From NCBI RefSeq assembly GCF_025766255.1, contig NW_026516675.1, positions 124,001-188,000 of the forward strand: 64,000 bases of DNA, given 5' to 3'. The notes beneath the pieces are model-generated. The model was not told the origin of the DNA. It saw only the letters and a list, made by a program, of their open reading frames with translations, and did no database searches. The DNA comes from Zychaea mexicana (taxonomy: Eukaryota; Mucoromycota; Mucoromycetes; Mucorales; Lichtheimiaceae). Positions 22,937 through 35,000 of this stretch are shown in pieces. Each line of letters starts with the position of its first letter. The first letter of the stretch is position 1. Both the position numbers and the translations under genes were made by a program.

Positions 22937-24346
22937 GTGTATTATCCAGAATACGAATGTGCCAACATGGGCAACCAGTATCCCGTATGTGCACCGACAC
23001 ATGGCGAAACGTGGTATCAAGGATCAGAGTACAAACTTATTTGGAATTACAAGTAAGCCGATGATGATGGGTCGATGGGTTGATGCAAATATGCAGGGTT
23101 TTTGCTAAACCTTTAAAAAAAATCACTGGTTTTCTTTGTATGGCAGTTATCCTTACTATATCATCAACAATGTACGAGCAGCCTTTTATCATAGAGTGTG
23201 TGACCACAAAGAAAAAAAAAACTAACGGAAATGGCGTTCTATATAATATATAAAGCCCGTAGAAGACAACCAGCTCGACTTTTACTTGTATTATCAGAAA
23301 AATTACGCCTACCAGCACATTAGAGCCTGGAACAATCTCTCCCTCCTGACCGGCTCTCTTTCAGTCACTGTCAACAACTCGTGGTTCCCGACAGCAGCCC
23401 CAGAGGGTCAAAACCAAACATGGACCATGTTTGGCTGGTTCATACCGTCTGGCAACAACGCGACTCAAATGCTTGTTGAAACGCAAAGCACATATCCACG
23501 TCCATTCAATTGGACGGTTGTCCGTAAGTTCTTTTTTTCAAAGTTAAAATTTACGAGTACGCCACACATATTGAATGTATTACCACTCTCTCAAATGTAG
23601 AGGCCTACGATCCTAATTATACCAACGAAAACCCTGACGGCAGCAGCAGCACCAACAACAACAACAACAACAGCGATGCAAACGACGCTAGCAGTTCGAG
23701 CGATGGTGACGGAGGCCTTCCAGACTGGGCCATTGCCGTGATTGTGATTGCCTGTGTTGCATTCATAGCAGCACTGGGTGCGCTTGCAGCTGTCATGTTG
23801 ATGCGACGACGTCAAAAGCAACAACGACAACAACAACCCATGACCATGACTGAAGCAGCAGCGATTGCCGCAGCACGACACAACAAACAACAACAACAAC
23901 AACCACCAGGAGGAGGAGGAACGACCAAATCCGATGGCATGTCGATTTATTCCAACACACCCATGGTCGCTGCCGTCGGCAGTCAATCACGGGACTCGGC
24001 TACCACGGACGCTTCGACATCCACAGCACAACACCGTGGTTCGCCACCGGCAGACACCTTTCGCAACCTCATGTACACCGAATGGAAAAATCGCGGCATG
24101 CCGACGCATCAGCCAGCCAGTAGCAGCAGCAATAATAATGATGGCGAAGAGCAACATGACGAGGAAGAAGAGTTACGACGACGGCGGTTGGGCGAAGCGC
24201 TGCTTCAACGCGAACTGGAAGAAGAGGGTGCAGCTGTCAAACATACCGATCGACGTCCAATGACCGTGGCACCGCCAGAAGCTTTGGAAAGTAAAGCGGT
24301 TGTTTTGGAGCGTCAGGACGGCAATCATCCATCACCGCCACAGTAA
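22937..24346 (+). CDS. single-pass membrane glycoprotein with KNH/Kre9-like ectodomain (start uncertain)
   Basis: Four exons are readable: ~22937-23052, 23147-23171, 23256-23523 and 23601-24346. All phases agree. The ectodomain (YPVCAPTHGETWYQGSEYKL, IWNYK, WNNLSLLTGSLSVTVN, WTMFGWFIPSGN, YPRPFNW) has the 'G..W..G....I.W' and closing beta-strand pattern of the Kre9/KNH-type domain of fungal surface proteins and several N-glycosylation sites. A Ser/Asn-rich stalk, one membrane helix (WAIAVIVIACVAFIAALGAL) with an MRRRQK stop-transfer signal, and a ~170-residue cytoplasmic tail rich in Gln and Glu follow. The topology requires a signal peptide, but none is readable in frame upstream: the frame has no ATG before MGNQYP (22962). 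A first exon or an assembly indel is likely. A role in cell-wall sensing or assembly is inferred from architecture. Confidence 0.65.
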
Positions 24347-25578
24347 AAAACTTACTGTCCCTTCCGTTTTTTCTCTCCTCCCTCCAGCAATGGCCCTAAA
24401 CTATTACTCTTTTTACATTAACATCTCCCCTTCACACACAACACACACCCATCGTCATTCCTGAACAGACACCTCACACGCGCGTCTAGTAAACCGAACA
24501 ACAACCTGTCTCTCTTTTTTCTTTTTATTTGTAATAACAATCCCGCGTTCTCTCTCTTCTCTCATATTAATATGTATATCACTCTAAATTAAACGCAGCA
24601 CATACACACTACATAAGAAAAGACACATGAACCGTTGCTGTTTTCATACAACCGCTCATACACATGTGATTACTGGCAAGAGCTCGCTGTGGCTACATGA
24701 GTTGCTGCACTTTGTGCGTTCTATTATTGGGGGTTGATAAACAATGCATGAATTAGGTTGTCGTCTTGAAAGGGCTATTGGATAAATTGAATGATACATA
24801 TAGTCTGTATTGATTTCCAAGAGAGGTCGTTGCCCGTAGTACTCCCAAAGTCTGGATCGCTTACCGTAACTGTGTGTAATGAATATCTTTAAAGTGCGTG
24901 AATGAATGAATGAATGAATAGGTTGCTGTACAAAAAGACCCCAGTAAAGAAGGATGCAACTCTGTAACTCTCGCCCCTCTCCGTCTTGAGGCCTTCCCCT
25001 TGTAATCAAAATGAATGGTATCTTCACCACAGCCAACTTTATGATGCTATTTGTGTCTCGTCTCACGACACGCTGTTACATTGTTCTTCAAGCAATGTAT
25101 GCTTGAGCAATAGAAGGAGTCCTCTCGATTCATTACTTCGTACAATTGCTTCATTATATATATATACATATATATATTCATTGCCCAGAGTAACACATTG
25201 GTTGCACACTATCAAAAAAAAAACCTTGCATGTTACAATTTGTAAACTAGCTAATAGACTGATAGGTAGCAACATCTATCACAGCTGCTCAACACAAAGG
25301 AGCAACTCTATCCCCTCCCCCTTTAGACCCAATATATCACTAGAGGTAGTAAATCAGTCGCCATGCATGTGTGTGTGTGTGTGAACCTCTCTCTCTCTCT
25401 CTCACAACTTTTTTTTTTCTACGTGTCTAATGCATGCTCACACCCCGTCCAAGGGGGTCTTCATCCCCGCCGAATATTTTTGTGTTTCCGGGATGTAATA
25501 ATCCGAGAGAGGGAAACTTGCTCTCTCTTTTTTTTTTTTTTTTTCCTTTTACCGTCAAAAAAACTCGCCTGGGCAGCT
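24347..25578. other. intergenic, no gene seen
   Basis: It contains the CT-rich 3' UTR of the surface-glycoprotein gene, a GAAT tandem run near 24900-24920 and a CT/T-rich leader (25370-25560) for the ENTH gene. Nothing coding was recognised. Confidence 0.45.
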
Positions 25579-27899
25579 ATGAATTCCTTTTCTAACTTGC
25601 AAATCCCAGATTTATGGGAAGTCAAGGTAAATTAAAAAAAACCAAAACTGTTTCCGAGGGGATGTTAGAGGAGGGATGAGAAAGAGGAAGAGAGAGGAAG
25701 GGTATGTGCGCGTAGGATGAGGGGTCCCTGCTTTGTTGCTATGGAGTGTAAGAACCTAACCAACCAATGTGTGTGTGTGTGTGTGTGTGTGTCCACAACA
25801 CCTTCTATTGTTACTATGCTTAGGACGTTATAAACAAAGTGTAAGCGATTCCCCTTTCTCTTCCATTGCCAAGCGGTCGTTTTCTTTTAGGGGAAAAAAG
25901 TGGAGAACTGATGAACGACATTTGTGTTTTGTTAAACAGGAAAAATGTGGTGCTTAACTACACAGAGATGGAAGCCAAAGTGCATGAGGCTACTAATAAC
26001 GAAGCATGGGGTGCATCGAGCACACTGATGCAAGAAATTGCTCAAGGCACTTACAACTAGTAAGTCAACAGGACTACTATAGATGGAAGAAGCGTGAGAG
26101 AGAAAGAGAGAATCGAATAAACTGTTTGTTTTATAGCCAATATTTCAATGAAATCATGCCAGCGCTCTACAAGCGGTTTACTGAAAAGGAAGCACGACAA
26201 TGGCGCCAAATTTACAAGGTTTGTTGTTGTTCCCTCAACTCGACTTTGCAACAATCCACACACACACACACATGTGTATATATGCACAGCCTTTCCTCCG
26301 CTCTCTCTCTCTCTCTCTTTATTTCTCCCCGAAAATTCTGTCGGCTTTTTCTTTTTTAACGTACCTCTTTCATACAGGCATTGGTGCTTCTTGAGTATCT
26401 CGTCAAGAACGGTTCGGAACGTGTTATTGATGATGCGCGTGCCCATCTTTCGATGATCAAGATCATGCGAAACTTTCATTATATTGATGAAAAAGGCAAG
26501 GACCAGGGCATCAACAGTAAGTATATATATATATGCAAAGCGGGCTCTTTTTCATTTCTTACGTCAATTACTATGGGTCAACGGATGGTGTGGGTAGTAG
26601 TTAGTAGTGGTTGGACGACACTATCAGAAATAGCGTATGCATCTATTTAACCCTCATATATAGTTCGAAACCGAGCCAAAGAGATTGGCGAATTACTCAA
26701 TGATACCGACAAAATCCGTACGGAACGGAAAAAGGCACGCGTCAACCGTAACAAGTACCAAGGCGTTGGCTCAGAGACCGTGATGATGGGTGGTGGTGGT
26801 GGCGGCGGCGGTAGCATGGGTGGCGGTTCGCGTTTCGGTGGATTCGGTAGTGATAGCGTTGTTGGCAGTGGCAGCTTTGGATTCAGCAGCACCAGTGGCA
26901 TTGGTGGTATCAGTGCCAGTGCCAGCAGTGGATATTATGATGAGGATGAACGATCCAGCAACCGATACGAGAGTAGCAAGTATGATGACTTTGATGACCT
27001 TCCATCCGGTAGTGGAGCGAGCAGCACAAGTCGTTCGTCGCCTTCGGCAGCAGCTGCTAAGGCTACATCGTCGGCAGCGGCTAAAAAGGAAGTCAATTTG
27101 TTTGATTTTGATGATGAGCCCAAGGCTTCTTCTTCTTCTTCGGGTGCAGGAGCAAAGGAAGATGATTGGGGAGATTTTGCTTCGGGAAGTGCTGCAGCCA
27201 CCACAAGTGCAAATGGTAAACGAGAATCTATATGGGGGAAATTTGGGATTAAGAAAGAAGAAGAAGCTAATACACACGCTTTTATTCCTAGATGACTTTG
27301 ACGACTTTCAGTCAGCACCACCAGCAACAACAACAACAACAACAACGACGACGACATCGACCCATAAGCCAAAGACTACCAATGACTTATTTGATCTCTT
27401 AGGCAACGATGTATTCGGCTCGCCAGCATCGACGCCATCAGCAACAGCCCCTCCTCCTCCTCTTGCTGTTGCTGCTGCTGTGCCTTCGCCCACGTCCATG
27501 TCGCGTCCACTTTCACCTTCCAGCAACAACAACAACAGCCGACCTGCATCGATGCAAAGCTTTGCCCCTGTCACCCCCATTTCTACTACGACGACCACTA
27601 CAAACAACAACAACAACAATACATCAGGAACGTCAACACCCACGGGTACGGCTAACACGTCGTCGCAATTGCCTAGCGGTATGTGGTCACAAGCATCAGC
27701 ATTTGTGTCGTTGGATTCGCTCGGCAAGGCCAGCGGACCCGCCAAGCCTTCGGTCGGTCCTTCGATGAACTCTATGAAGACGTCGAGTGCCAATGCTGGC
27801 TGGCAAGCATGGGCATCCTCGAACCAGCCTGCTACACCTACGTCTGGCGCCCACAAGCAACAGCAACAACAGTCGCCTTTTGATGATCTCTTGGGCTAA
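25579..27899 (+). CDS. ENT3: ENTH-domain clathrin adaptor, epsinR/Ent3 type
   Basis: Seven exons: 25579-25626, 25824-25840 (17 bp), 25940-26059, 26137-26218, 26378-26516, 26664-27215 and 27292-27899. They total 521 residues and the phases close. The ENTH domain (~1-150) is canonical: LWEVKDVINKVKNVVLNYTE, MEAKVHEATNNEAWGAS, MPALYKRFTEKEARQWRQIY, LVLLEYLVKNGSERV and GINIRNRAKEI. It binds phosphoinositides and SNAREs at the trans-Golgi/endosome or plasma membrane. The disordered C-terminus carries adaptor-binding peptides: NLFDFDD, DDWGDF, DDFDDFQ (gamma-ear type), DLFDLLG and a terminal FDDLLG (clathrin-box-like). I see no ubiquitin-interacting or NPF motifs, which favours the Ent3/epsinR branch over Ent1/2. 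Gly-, Ser-, Thr- and Asn-rich runs expand the linker. Intron 1 holds a GT microsatellite. Confidence 0.9.
25769..25792. repeat. (GT)12 microsatellite in ENTH-gene intron 1
   Basis: A pure GT dinucleotide run of 24 bases between the first and second coding exons. Confidence 0.95.
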
Positions 27900-28629
27900 A
27901 TTATATATATAATCTCTTTTTCTTTATTAATCCTTCTAGAACAACCCTCTTTTTTTTTATCCCTTCACCCCCACTGTCTGCCACACACACACACACAACA
28001 ACAACAGCAACAACAAAATTCCCTTTCTCTTTCTAACGTTTTCTACTTTCTTCCAAAAATGCTCAAAAGACACATTAAAAAGAAAAAGAAATCTTTGTAT
28101 ATCCCTTAAAAAACAACCCTTTATCTACACACACAAAATTCAGAGAAAGTTGTTAATTCGCAAGGTTTCCTTTTTTTTTTTTATAATCAAGCTTAGGAAA
28201 GAAAAGAGTGCGATACAATGGGGTTGGTAATAAGAAAAAAGGTATGCAATAACAGGAGTGCGCTGTTGATCAACTTTGGTTGGTTAGAAAGAGAGACGAG
28301 AGATATGCATGTATGATAATGTTGTCGTTGTTGCTATATAAGTGGTTGGATGACGGATCGTTGGCGTGTAGATTATAGGGGCGAGGAGGAGGAGGAGGAG
28401 AGGTTGGGGATTGGGGGTCAAGGAAAGTAATACCGAGGAGGTCGAGTAACGGAGAAAGGAAGAAAACACACGTACACGTACAGAAACGAGAAATAAGGAG
28501 GAGGGGAATGGTGTGGAGATAAAGAGAACAAGGCGATGATGATGATGATGGTGCATTGGTTGACGAGAAATGAAGGGTAAAGAATAGGGGTGGGGGGGGG
28601 GATATCGTCATCGTCATCATTCAATTGAT
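27900..28629. other. intergenic between convergent genes
   Basis: 3' UTRs of the ENTH gene (T/C-rich) and of the homeobox gene. Simple CA, CAA and GGA repeats and a GATGAT run (28533-28550) are present; there is no additional gene. Confidence 0.5.
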
Positions 28630-29793
28630 TCATGCTATGATAGCATTGCTATCACTACCACCACCACCACCGTCATCATCTTCATCATTCTTATTACTAT
28701 TATTATCCACCTTTGCCTTGTTCATGCCATCACTTTTAGCAATAGTAGTAGTAGTAGTACTGCTGCTACTGATACTACTGCTACTACTGCTGCTACAACA
28801 ACCACCCTCATCATCATTGTGGTTACTCAATTGGATCATGTCATGATGTTGACACCAATCCAAAAAGTCTACATACGAATGGACATGACCCTGAGCCACC
28901 AGACGCTGAAACGCTTTCAATTCTGGACGGAACCGACGCTTCTGGTTCGAGAACCAGTAGGTGATCTTGCGCGATTTGAGTCCTGTCTGCTTTTCAATGC
29001 GGCGCCGTTCCGGTTTGCTGAGCTTCCGGCCGTTGCCGTACACCTCAAAGAACATGGTCTTTAGATAATGCGTCGTCTTTTCGTCGTACGATGTCTCTGT
29101 CCGCCTTCGCGTCGCTCGTTTCTTACTGGTGTTGTTGCTGCTGGTGGTGGTAAACACAGAGCAGGATGAGGTGGATGTGGTCGAGGACGAACATGGACTT
29201 GTTGTCGTTGCCATAACAGGTGATGAGGATGACATCTTTTTTCGAAAAGGTTGACAATGGTGTCTGTGTCTGTTGTTGCGATCTTCTTGGTCACTGATAC
29301 TCAGATGATCCATGTCTTCATCGTCGTCGTCATCTTCTTCGTCTTCATCATCCGTCATCATTAGTTCGTCTTGTTCTTGCTGCTGCTGCTGCTGCTGCTG
29401 ATACTGTGGGACTTGCTGCTCCTCTTCCTGTACTACTTTACGTTGTTGTCGTTGTACTACTTGACTGGACGAAGGCGTGGTGGTGGTGGTGGTGGTGGTA
29501 TCATTATCCGTAGTGATAGTAGTAGTAGTATTACTCAGTGGTGGTGACAAAGATGGTTGTTGTTGTTGTGAAGGTGGGGTAGTAGTAGTAGGAGGAGGAG
29601 GAGGAGGAGGAGGCGACAAGGACGGAGAGGGCGAAAGTGGTCGTAGTGGTGGTTTATTGCTTGTGGCAACAACGGGTCGTCGTGCGACGGGCTTTACAAC
29701 AGGAGGCATATTGCAACGACAAAACTCCTTATCGCGAACGTTAGAAATGACGCCTCTTAAATGAACTCTGGCTAAAGAAGCAGATGTGTCCAT
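28630..29793 (-). CDS. homeodomain transcription factor with extended loop
   Basis: Single exon, 387 residues from the ATG at 29793. A homeodomain lies at ~228-290: basic arm KKRATRRRTE, helix 1 YLKTMFFEVYG, helix 2 KPERRRIEKQTG, and recognition helix RKITYWFSNQKRRFR with the invariant W, F, N and R. Spacing between helix 1 and the WFxN motif is about 3-4 residues longer than in a classical 60-residue homeodomain, as in atypical (TALE-like) domains. The N-terminal half is almost entirely low complexity (Pro, Thr, Gln, then an acidic DEDEEDDDDDED block) and could act as an activation region. The C-terminus is Ser/Thr/Asn-rich. It is nuclear and DNA-binding; targets are unknown. The acidic and poly-Gln tracts are encoded by near-perfect trinucleotide repeats, so length variation between strains is likely. 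Confidence 0.9.
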   Translation of the reverse strand: MDTSASLARVHLRGVISNVRDKEFCRCNMPPVVKPVARRPVVATSNKPPLRPLSPSPSLSPPPPPPPPTTTTPPSQQQQPSLSPPLSNTTTTITTDNDTTTTTTTTPSSSQVVQRQQRKVVQEEEQQVPQYQQQQQQQQEQDELMMTDDEDEEDDDDDEDMDHLSISDQEDRNNRHRHHCQPFRKKMSSSSPVMATTTSPCSSSTTSTSSCSVFTTTSSNNTSKKRATRRRTETSYDEKTTHYLKTMFFEVYGNGRKLSKPERRRIEKQTGLKSRKITYWFSNQKRRFRPELKAFQRLVAQGHVHSYVDFLDWCQHHDMIQLSNHNDDEGGCCSSSSSSSISSSSTTTTTIAKSDGMNKAKVDNNSNKNDEDDDGGGGGSDSNAIIA

Positions 29794-30290
29794 CAAGTCA
29801 AAAAAGAAAAAGAGGAGAGAGAGGGAAAAAGAGAGATGGGGTTTTTATAAATGTTGAAAGAGAGCCCAAAAAGTTAGAAAAAAAAAGAAAAGCGTTTTCG
29901 TAAAAAAAAAGGGGGGGGGGGCAGATGAGAAGAAGAAAAGCTTATGTTGGCATATACAAGTTGTGTGAGAAAAAGAAAGGGAGAAGAGCACCCGTCTTCG
30001 GGGAGAGACCCAACCCCACTGACGACATTCTATAATAAGGATTTTCCTTTTTTTTTTTCTTTTGCCCATTGACAACATGGTCGTCCATTGCCCCAAGTCG
30101 TGTGTGAATCCAGTTCTTCGACTCCTTTTTTCTTTACTGCTGCTGCCCATGCCGAATAAAAATAAAACAAGGTTACTATTTATATTGGCAACAGTTGATA
30201 TAGCTAGCTTTATTATGACAATGGTTTTAAACGAAAAGGTGGGGGAAGGATGATGACTCGATACAAAGGTGTGTGTGGTTTGGTTAAATT
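29794..30290. other. leader of the homeobox gene and 3' end of the aldo-keto reductase
   Basis: CT-rich on the minus strand up to ~30.1 kb (homeobox leader), then AT-rich. No gene is seen. Confidence 0.45.
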
Positions 30291-31126
30291 TTACTCAAAG
30301 TCTTCATCAAAGACGCGCACGCCCCAGTCTGGCTTGATGAAGCGCTTGCCGTGAGTCTTGTGAAGCTCATTGATCTGCTCAATTTCTTGTGCCGACAGTT
30401 CAACCAGGTCGGTGTTGGCCTTGACTCGCTAGATTAAAGTTATATATGCAGCCGAGGGTTATTATTTTAGTCTTTCTTTTTGAGACACCCCCTTTCCCCA
30501 CTAATCCCAAACCCTAACCCTAACGTACCTCAGGGTTGACACTCTTGGGAAGAATGCTGGAGCGAGCCCAGCCCCACGACAAGATGACTTGTGCTGGCGA
30601 CTTGTTGTGTGCAGTTGCAATTTTGTTAATCGTCTCATCGCTCAACAGTGTCGAGTTGGTTGAGCCCAAGGGTGAGTAAGCAGTGCAGTGGATGCCCTTG
30701 GAAGCACAGTAATCCAACAACTTTTGTTGTGGGTTATAGGCTATATTTACCAAACTTTTCACTTTAGATTCTCTGGGATTTGGGGGGGGGTTTCCCTGAA
30801 ATAATTTTACTTACGGTGAAGTTCGATTTGGTTGACGGCAGGAACAACCTTGGCTGTCTTGAGCAAGTCTTCCAAGATGGGGATGGAATAGTTGGACACG
30901 CCAACAGCTTTGACCTTGCCAGTGTCCAAGAGCTTTTCGGCAGCAGCCCAGGTGATGGATGGTGTCACAGTGGTGTCGATATCACGCGTACCATCGGGCT
31001 TACGAGGAATGGCAACGCCTTGCTCAGGGTTCAATGCACAGGGCCTTTACATTTTTTTTTAAAATGTAAAATTGGGTTAGATGAGGTGTACATTACAAAG
31101 ATAAAGTTTTCCCAGTAAACGTATAT

Positions 31127-31175
<49 letters not shown>

Positions 31176-31731
31176 AAAAGCACCCAAAATACTCTATTGT
31201 ACTACACGCGTCTTTTTCCTCTTCTTACCAGTGCAACAAGAACAAGTCAATGTACTCAATATCGAGACGATCGAACGAGATCTGGAAACCTTCAGCGACC
31301 TTCTCGGGACGGAAGAAGGTGGGCCAGAGCTTAGTGGTTACGAAAACATCCTTGCGCTCCAAGTTGTTTTCGGCCAAAGCATCACGGATGGCCTTGCCTA
31401 CTTCGGCTTCGTTGCCATACTAATGTATCGACACGTAAACACACATGTCAGAAACAAAACCCAAGAAGTATAAACAGTTGGGATGGGGAGGGTACTTTAC
31501 ACCAAACGCGGTATCGATATGACGATAGCCAGCAGCAATAGCGGTCTTGACAGCCTTGTAGACTTCTTCGCCAGGAGCTTGCCAGGTACCGAGACCGATT
31601 GCGGGAATCGAAGCACCCGTGTTGCTATTACATACGTAGCGACAGAGGGAGCATAAGTTGGCCTGCCAAGGTATACAACACACTCACATAAAAGCCAACA
31701 CTTACAGCTTATAGACTTTGTTCAAGGCCAT
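30291..31731 (-). CDS. aldo-keto reductase (glycerol dehydrogenase/aldehyde reductase type)
   Basis: Six exons: 31731-31706, 31624-31501, 31419-31229, 31044-30815, 30740-30529 and 30428-30291. They total 306 residues with all phases closing. The (beta/alpha)8 NADPH-dependent reductase motifs are complete: [16 protein letters not shown], the catalytic Asp in [13 protein letters not shown] with the Tyr immediately after, the Lys in VTTKLWP, the His in DLFLLHWP, then [31 protein letters not shown] and the coenzyme-site IPKSVN-like strand ILPKSVNPE. The ending [12 protein letters not shown] resembles fungal GCY1/YPR1-like enzymes that reduce glyceraldehyde, dihydroxyacetone or other carbonyls; the substrate cannot be read from sequence. 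Most of the six exons are bounded by standard GTAAGT-like sites. Intron 3 carries a long CA repeat and intron 5 a telomere-like run. Confidence 0.92.
30511..30524. repeat. telomere-like CCCTAA repeat inside an aldo-keto reductase intron
   Basis: ACCCTAACCCTAAC, two units of the TTAGGG telomere repeat, just inside the donor of the last intron of the aldo-keto reductase. A third, imperfect unit precedes it. Confidence 0.8.
31128..31174. repeat. (CA)n microsatellite in aldo-keto reductase intron 3
   Basis: A pure CA run of about 47 bases between exons 3 and 4 of the aldo-keto reductase. Confidence 0.97.
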
Positions 31732-32024
31732 GTTTTTGGGATATAGGTTTCAAGAGAACGATAGAAAGAAAAGATGTGTTAGAAAGAGAAAAGAAAAGGG
31801 AAAAGATCTCTCACGGAACTCGCGTTATATCCATCTTTTTTTTTTTTTTTTTCGGCGCCACGGAAATTTTCAGGACTTTGCCGTAAATTTTATATTCTCC
31901 TTTTCTTTAACTCTAATCTTTCTCATACAAGACACATACAGAAAACCCACACTATAAATTAAATACAGCGCAGAATTTTTTCCAAATCACTGTCTCTAAC
32001 AAGTAGCTACTACCGTCGTTGGTT

Positions 32025-35000
32025 TTACCCGGAGTGCTCATCGATGACACGTTGCACATTCCATCCTTTCATCTTTAGCTGACGTCGTGCCTCCTCCAGA
32101 CTAGTACTGCTGCTGCTGTTGCTTATATCAGCAACATAGCGGGCTTTGCATTCTTGTACGATCAACGCCAGCTTGCTATCCCACGCTTGAGCAACCACCT
32201 TGGCCGTCTTTTCACAGTCCCCACGACGCACGGTCTTGACAGCCACCTCGAAACCAGCACTGATCGGCCGATGGTCCGAGGCTTTTACCTCATGACGACG
32301 ATAATATTCACAAGATGTTGTGCTGCTGCGGTACAAGATCCTGTCACACCACGCAGGCACACGCTGCTTGTCCGAAGTGTCATACTGGTCCGTGCCTGGA
32401 TCATACTTGTACGTGGGATCAAATCGGATTGGTGCTGCTTCACGAAACAGGGCCAGTTTCAACAATGGATTCTGCTGTCGCTGTTTGTAAAGCTGATCAT
32501 GCAGCTGGAGTTCACGGTACGCCATACTGCGGCGATTGTCTTCCTTGAGCCAGTCCAACACATCCTGACGCGTCCATGTGTCGAGTCGGTAGTTCAAATC
32601 GCCGCTGACAAAACAATGCTCATGATCCAGGATAATGACATCATCGTCATAATGGCTCTTGTTGTTGTAGACGAATTTGGCCGTTTTGAAGATTCCGTCT
32701 GCGTCTGCGTTGCGTTGCTCGATCCGGGATTGGCCTGCTGCTAAATGACAGTTGACAAAACATAGACTCGAGTCGTCGAGCGAGAGTCGGATCGCTGTGG
32801 CCCCCTTGTTGCCGTGCCAGCATTTGTTCATCACCTTAAGTCCGGTTTTCACAACGGTCGAGTGGCAGTCTTTGGCGCGCATCTGTTGCTCGTGTTTGAT
32901 GAATACAAGGCTAAATAGGCCCACCAGATGCTCGGTCTTGAGAAGCATGTATTTGTCTTGTAGCACCCCTGTGATATAGTTGCGCCAGGCACTGTATTGA
33001 GGGGTAGCGGCTGCAAGTGTTTCGGCATCCATCATACCGCCGTAGTTGTTGCTGTTGTTATTATTGTTATTGCTGCTGCTGCTGCTGCTGCTGTTGCTGC
33101 TAGTGCTGGTCGAGTCAAGCTTGTTTTGCTTTTTCCGTGGTATAAACAGCGATCCTGGAGCAGTCATTTTTTAACAGTCAGGATCAACACACATTTCCTT
33201 TACCCGCGAAATACTACAACTTACGTGCTGTCTGTCGCTTGGATTCAAGATCAACAATTTCTTGTAGACCCACAACAATGATATCAGCGTCACGCATGCT
33301 CGATAGCCATTCATCGAGCAGAGCTTTATCTTGACCCGTGATGGACTCGGGACTGAGCGCATCGATATTCCATGATGAAATCTGTATTCGTGTCGGGCGA
33401 TAATCACAATACGTTTCCTCAAGTTGTTTCATGTGTTGATCTAGATACCCAAAACACGTACTGAAAATAAGGATACAAAAAAAAAAAAAAAAAAAAAAGT
33501 CGAGCCTTTTTGCTTTCTTTTCTCTCAAAGCATACGTACCTCTTTGATATTCCGCCAATAATCCATCCCATACAGTAACATTGCCTTGTTGATCCGCACT
33601 GACGACCTGCATCAGTGGCTTTTTGTCATCACAAAGCAAGCCGAGTTCATCCACGGTAAACATGGTGATGGGCCCATGATGTGCTTCCCACATTTTCACG
33701 AGAGACCATTGTTCATCCGACGAAATATCGTAAATGTAAATCATGCCAGTACGATATCCGGTCCATAAGAATCGATCAAGAGACAATGCCATGGCCGTAA
33801 TACCATACGTGGGAACAGCGACTTGCAATGTCTGCTCCCATGTGTCGTTGTTGGCGTCCCATACACTGATCCGACCATTGACGTGAGCACATGCCAGTTT
33901 ACCTTGGGGTAATGCCACCAACTGCGTTATCTGGCCCAAATCGCTGGGAATACGTACAACGTGGTAAGGTAGCTGTACTTGAATTTGCGGCATGGCGGAT
34001 GAATAGAATGGAACAAAGCGATATGCATCGATGGTATCGCCTGTAGTCATGGCCAGCACATGATGCTGTCCCTGTCCTTGGGTGGCGCGCAAGACAACAG
34101 CCGATATGGCTTTGGGCGTCACACGATGATGATACCCATCATACATGATCGTTTCTGGCATACTGTCGTCATAGTCATGCATCGGATACCGCAAAAGCTG
34201 CCCACCCTCATCAATCGTCCACAACTCAGTATTTGCTACTCTTAGGATATGTTTGACGGCATATTCGTGATGTTGCAGCTCAGCCAAGATCTTGGCCTTT
34301 TGCGTATCCATCACAACGGTACATCCATCGTCGAGACCTGCAAACAAGTAGTTGCCCGTACATGTGTATGCAAGTGAGCTCACACGGTCGTTTCCGGTGC
34401 TGTCTGTGCTCGGCGTTAATGTAATCGATGCATTTTTGTTGTTGCGGTGATCGTCCCATGCTTTAATGGTATAAGACGCCGTGGCAAGTCTGCCTTGACA
34501 GGCTGCGATCGCCCGTAGGGTTCGTCGATGGTGTGTCGGGTATGTTTTGATGTGAGGTGGTAAACGGTCAAAGTGTTGCATGTCGGGGTATTGGCAAGTG
34601 TTGGTGGGAGTAGCAGCTGTGGTATGGCCGTTGTTGTGTAGACGTGACGATAACATGCTGCTGATGGCGGATGCGGTGCCTTTGGATACGCTACGGACTG
34701 GCATGGATGGTAGTGGTGGCATAGCAAGTTCTTCTTCTTTGAAGCCAGGAACAATATTAATTGTGCGTGCTCGAGGTCGTTGTGGCAATGGTGGCGGTGT
34801 TGTAGGTCGCTGTGATACTATGTTGGGCGTCGTCGTCGTCGTCGTCGTCGTTGGAAGCCGAGGGACCGTAGTAACACCTGGGTTTCTCACAATTTTCATG
34901 CAGCAAAGCTTATCAGTATTCTTCCACCAACTCTAATAAAATTTTCATTCAGAAGCACGTACCATTTGTTTCATGCTGTTTATCTGAACCCACTGCTGTT

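Noticed and set aside
24900..24920. CRISPR-like or satellite array
   Set aside because: It is a simple GAAT tandem run. No direct-repeat/spacer structure is seen anywhere in the window, and a eukaryotic genome would not carry CRISPR.
27308..27856. A 182-codon minus-strand frame full of Val and Leu
   Set aside because: It is the complement of Asn/Thr/Gln repeats in the ENTH protein; repeats create long antisense frames.
30511..30524. Chromosome end (telomere)
   Set aside because: Only two CCCTAA units, inside an intron and flanked by unique genes.
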